NCBI GenBank assembly: GCA_017938215.1
Contig: JAGBBZ010000034.1
Span: 1 to 35,206, forward strand
DNA from: Eubacterium sp.
GTDB taxonomy: Bacteria; Bacillota; Clostridia; Lachnospirales; Lachnospiraceae
Direction of reading: 5' to 3'
Length of the DNA stretch: 35,206 nt
Below, in pieces: positions 33,723 to 35,206 of the stretch. How positions within the stretch are numbered: position 1 is the stretch's first letter; every line of letters begins with the position of its first letter. The notes beneath the pieces are model-generated. The model had not been told where the DNA came from and did not search any database. It saw only the letters and a program-made list of their open reading frames with translations. The translations under genes and the position numbers were made by a program.

Positions 33723-34378
33723 TGGTTATGTACCTCCCGTTCGTAAGCATTGCGAAGCTTTTCCAGGGCTTTTTTTTCGATACGACTAACATAGCTTCGG
33801 CTGATGCCGTACTTAGCTGCGATTTCCCGCTGAGTAACCTCTTTCTTTTCTTTGAGATTTTGGGTGCGGGGCAAGCCATAGCGAAGACGAATGATTTCCT
33901 TTTCACGGTCCGTCAAGGCAGTTTCTACATATCGATACAATTTTTTGACATTTTCCTCGGTTTCCATTCGCTCTGCAATGTCTTCATCTACCGTTTCCAA
34001 AAGATCTAAAAGATTGATGGTATTTCCGTCGCCATCCCCGCCACTGATGGGCTCATAGAGGTAGACTTCCTTTGCCTGCTTCTTGGAACTTCGAAAGGTC
34101 ATGAGAAGTTCGTTGTCGATACAACGGGAGGCATAGGTGGCGAGGCGGACGCCCTTGGTATGATTGTAGCTATCCACCGCTTTGATGAGTCCGATGGTTC
34201 CGATGGAGATAAGGTCCTCCTGACTGTGATCCAGATTGCTGTATTTTTTGACGAGGTAGGCCACCAGTCTGAGATTTCGCTCAATCAAGATCTTCCGTGC
34301 TTCTTTGTCTCCATTTTCATGGCGACGGATGTATTCTTCTTCTTCTTTCGCGGTTAAAGGCTGGGGAAAAGATTGCAC
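33719..34378 (-). CDS. sigK: Sporulation RNA polymerase sigma factor, SigK-like
   Basis: 219 residues from a GTG at 34378, which has GAGGTG 6 nt upstream; the GTG three codons earlier overlaps that site. Region 2 reads NLRLVAYLVKKYSNLDHSQE then DLISIGTIGLIKAVDSYNHT and LATYASRCIDNELLM. Region 4 reads LTDREKEIIRLRYGL and EVTQREIAAKYGISRSYVSR then IEKKALEKLR. The start FPQPLTAKEEEEYI aligns with mature SigK, so no membrane-inserted pro-sequence is present and the gene is not split by a skin element. It would direct late mother-cell sporulation genes. It is translationally coupled to the S8 peptidase. Confidence 0.9.
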   Translation of the reverse strand: MQSFPQPLTAKEEEEYIRRHENGDKEARKILIERNLRLVAYLVKKYSNLDHSQEDLISIGTIGLIKAVDSYNHTKGVRLATYASRCIDNELLMTFRSSKKQAKEVYLYEPISGGDGDGNTINLLDLLETVDEDIAERMETEENVKKLYRYVETALTDREKEIIRLRYGLPRTQNLKEKKEVTQREIAAKYGISRSYVSRIEKKALEKLRNAYEREVHNQ

Positions 34379-34409
34379 AGATGACACCTCAAAAATATAC
34401 GTTAATGAT

Positions 34410-34417
34410 AGTGTATG
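34410..34417 (-). promoter_or_regulatory. Possible sporulation-type -10 upstream of sigK
   Basis: The minus strand reads CATACACT, matching the SigE-type -10 pattern CATACAnT, 31 bp before the start codon. The matching -35 (GCACGAT at a 14-bp spacing) is poor, so this is a weak call. Confidence 0.25.
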
Positions 34418-34448
34418 ACGGAAAGGGGGAAATCGTGCTTGGCAAAGT

Positions 34449-34784
34449 ATGAAAAATTATTGCTTTTTGAAGGGAGGTATATTAGAATTTTTATGTATGG
34501 GATGTTAGGAAGGGGAATTTTGCGAAGACGATTTGGAGGGGGATTTCGAATACATTACGGAAGAAAAATTTTCAGAGATGTGGAAGAAATGCACGAATCC
34601 ATACCAAGAAAAATGGAGTCAAACAAAGGAAAAATATTATGTTGGAAAAATAATTCATGGTATGTGCAAATGCTTTTATCCGCAGGGGACTATGATTGAA
34701 GGTGAGGACTTCCTCGCGGTTGCGATGAGGAATGTCTGCAACTACACGATAACGGATATACTTAATCCTATTTTATGCAGTTAG
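34449..34784 (+). pseudogene. Unrecognised small gene, apparently frameshifted
   Basis: The frame ending at 34784 reads as natural protein from about 34509: CEDDLEGDFEYITEEKFSEM, then WKKCTNPYQEKWSQTKEKYY and VGKIIHGMCKCFYPQGTMIE. It has no ATG with a ribosome site. In the same frame a TAG at 34506-34508 cuts it off from an ATG at 34449. A second frame (ATG 34415) has a plausible start (LAKYEKLLLFEGRYIRIF) and then turns into an arginine/glycine-rich stretch. A shift between the two frames around 34490-34540, perhaps at the G5 run near 34538-34542, would explain this. Function unknown. Confidence 0.4.
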
Positions 34785-34793
34785 GAGGTAGGA

Positions 34794-35206
34794 ATGATGT
34801 TGCTAACAGAGTTGATTTCAAAAAGTGACAAGACCATACTATGGGGTCGTTCAGCATGCAACGAGTAAGTGTGGAATCGATGGTTTGATTTCCAGCGCAG
34901 GTTTGTTTTGTCCAAGTATCATACAGATTAAGGATTACATTTTTGTCAAAGAGTTTTGGAATCATGATGAGGAAGATTCATTACAGGCCTTAGAAACATT
35001 AGAGAAGCAGTATAACTACGATAAAAAGAAAATCGAGATGGCTGTAAATTCATGGAGTTTAGGAGACTTTTTCGTTGGTAGCGATAGTCCGCTTATGGAC
35101 AATGACAAGATTCTCCAGGAGTTTGGGAACGTGTTGGTCTTCTTTTGGAAACAGCGTGTGAAAGAATTGTTTCCAGAGAGAAACGTTGTTGTAAAAACAG
35201 GACATG
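34794..35206 (+). pseudogene. Unrecognised gene, frameshifted near its start and cut by the window end
   Basis: AGGAGG (34783-34788) precedes ATGATG at 34794. That frame gives MMLLTELISKSDKTILWGRS and stops after 24 codons. From the GTG at 34825 another frame is open for 127 codons to the window edge and reads as real protein: RPYYGVVQHATSKCGIDGLI, then IIQIKDYIFVKEFWNHDEED, LETLEKQYNYDKKKIEMAVN and FGNVLVFFWKQRVKELFPER. Removing one A from the A5 run at 34820-34824 would join them into one gene with a good ribosome site. It is either a recent pseudogene or a sequencing error. I do not recognise the family; its acidic, compact look and position would suit an immunity-type protein, but that is a guess. 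Confidence 0.5.

Overview
The window looks like chromosomal DNA from an anaerobic, plant-polysaccharide-degrading Firmicute, most likely Lachnospiraceae. The grounds are moderate-to-low GC, strong AGGAGG-type ribosome binding sites, a cellobiose phosphorylase with a LacI regulator and sugar ABC transporter, a SigK-type sporulation sigma factor beside a Csp-like subtilase, a very large secreted repeat protein ending in a lysine-rich leucine-rich-repeat domain, and a DUF6056-like membrane protein. No rRNA, tRNA, CRISPR array, insertion sequence or prophage gene was seen. The genus cannot be fixed from the sequence alone.

Left part (1-12.3 kb), sugar metabolism. A GH28/pectate-type protein (minus strand) is divergent from an AraC regulator (plus). 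Next comes a cellobiose/cellodextrin locus: a GH94 phosphorylase (minus) divergent from a LacI regulator, a lipoprotein solute-binding protein and two permeases (plus). Both divergent promoters carry LacI-type operators just downstream of their -10 boxes. A strong hairpin between the binding protein and the permeases probably sets their relative expression. A membrane-anchored polysaccharide deacetylase and a convergent PfkB kinase resembling 2-keto-3-deoxygluconate kinase follow; that kinase fits downstream of pectin breakdown.

Middle (12.3-25.1 kb), envelope and export. A translationally coupled minus-strand pair encodes a DUF6056-like membrane protein and a double-Nudix protein. A TetR regulator, an ABC ATPase and an FtsX-type permease form an export module, with matching 15-bp TetR boxes in front of tetR and the ATPase. 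A 2,096-residue secreted protein follows. It has three long homologous blocks and 17 copies of a GAGIGGG-centred 29-residue repeat, then GLUG-like repeats, Ig/MBG-like domains, a Pro/Thr linker and a basic LRR tail.

Right part (25.1-35.2 kb). An SdpR/SdpI-like pair is followed by a Fic protein whose promoter lies inside a near-perfect palindrome, then hflX and folA tightly spaced behind it. A two-gene unit (thiamine-diphosphate enzyme plus NAD-dependent epimerase) is convergent with a minus-strand operon of sigK and an S8 peptidase that overlap by 4 bp. The last ~0.8 kb holds two small unrecognised genes that both appear frameshifted; the second runs off the window.

All functions are inferred from sequence patterns recalled for these families. 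Promoters and operators were found by eye and are not tested.
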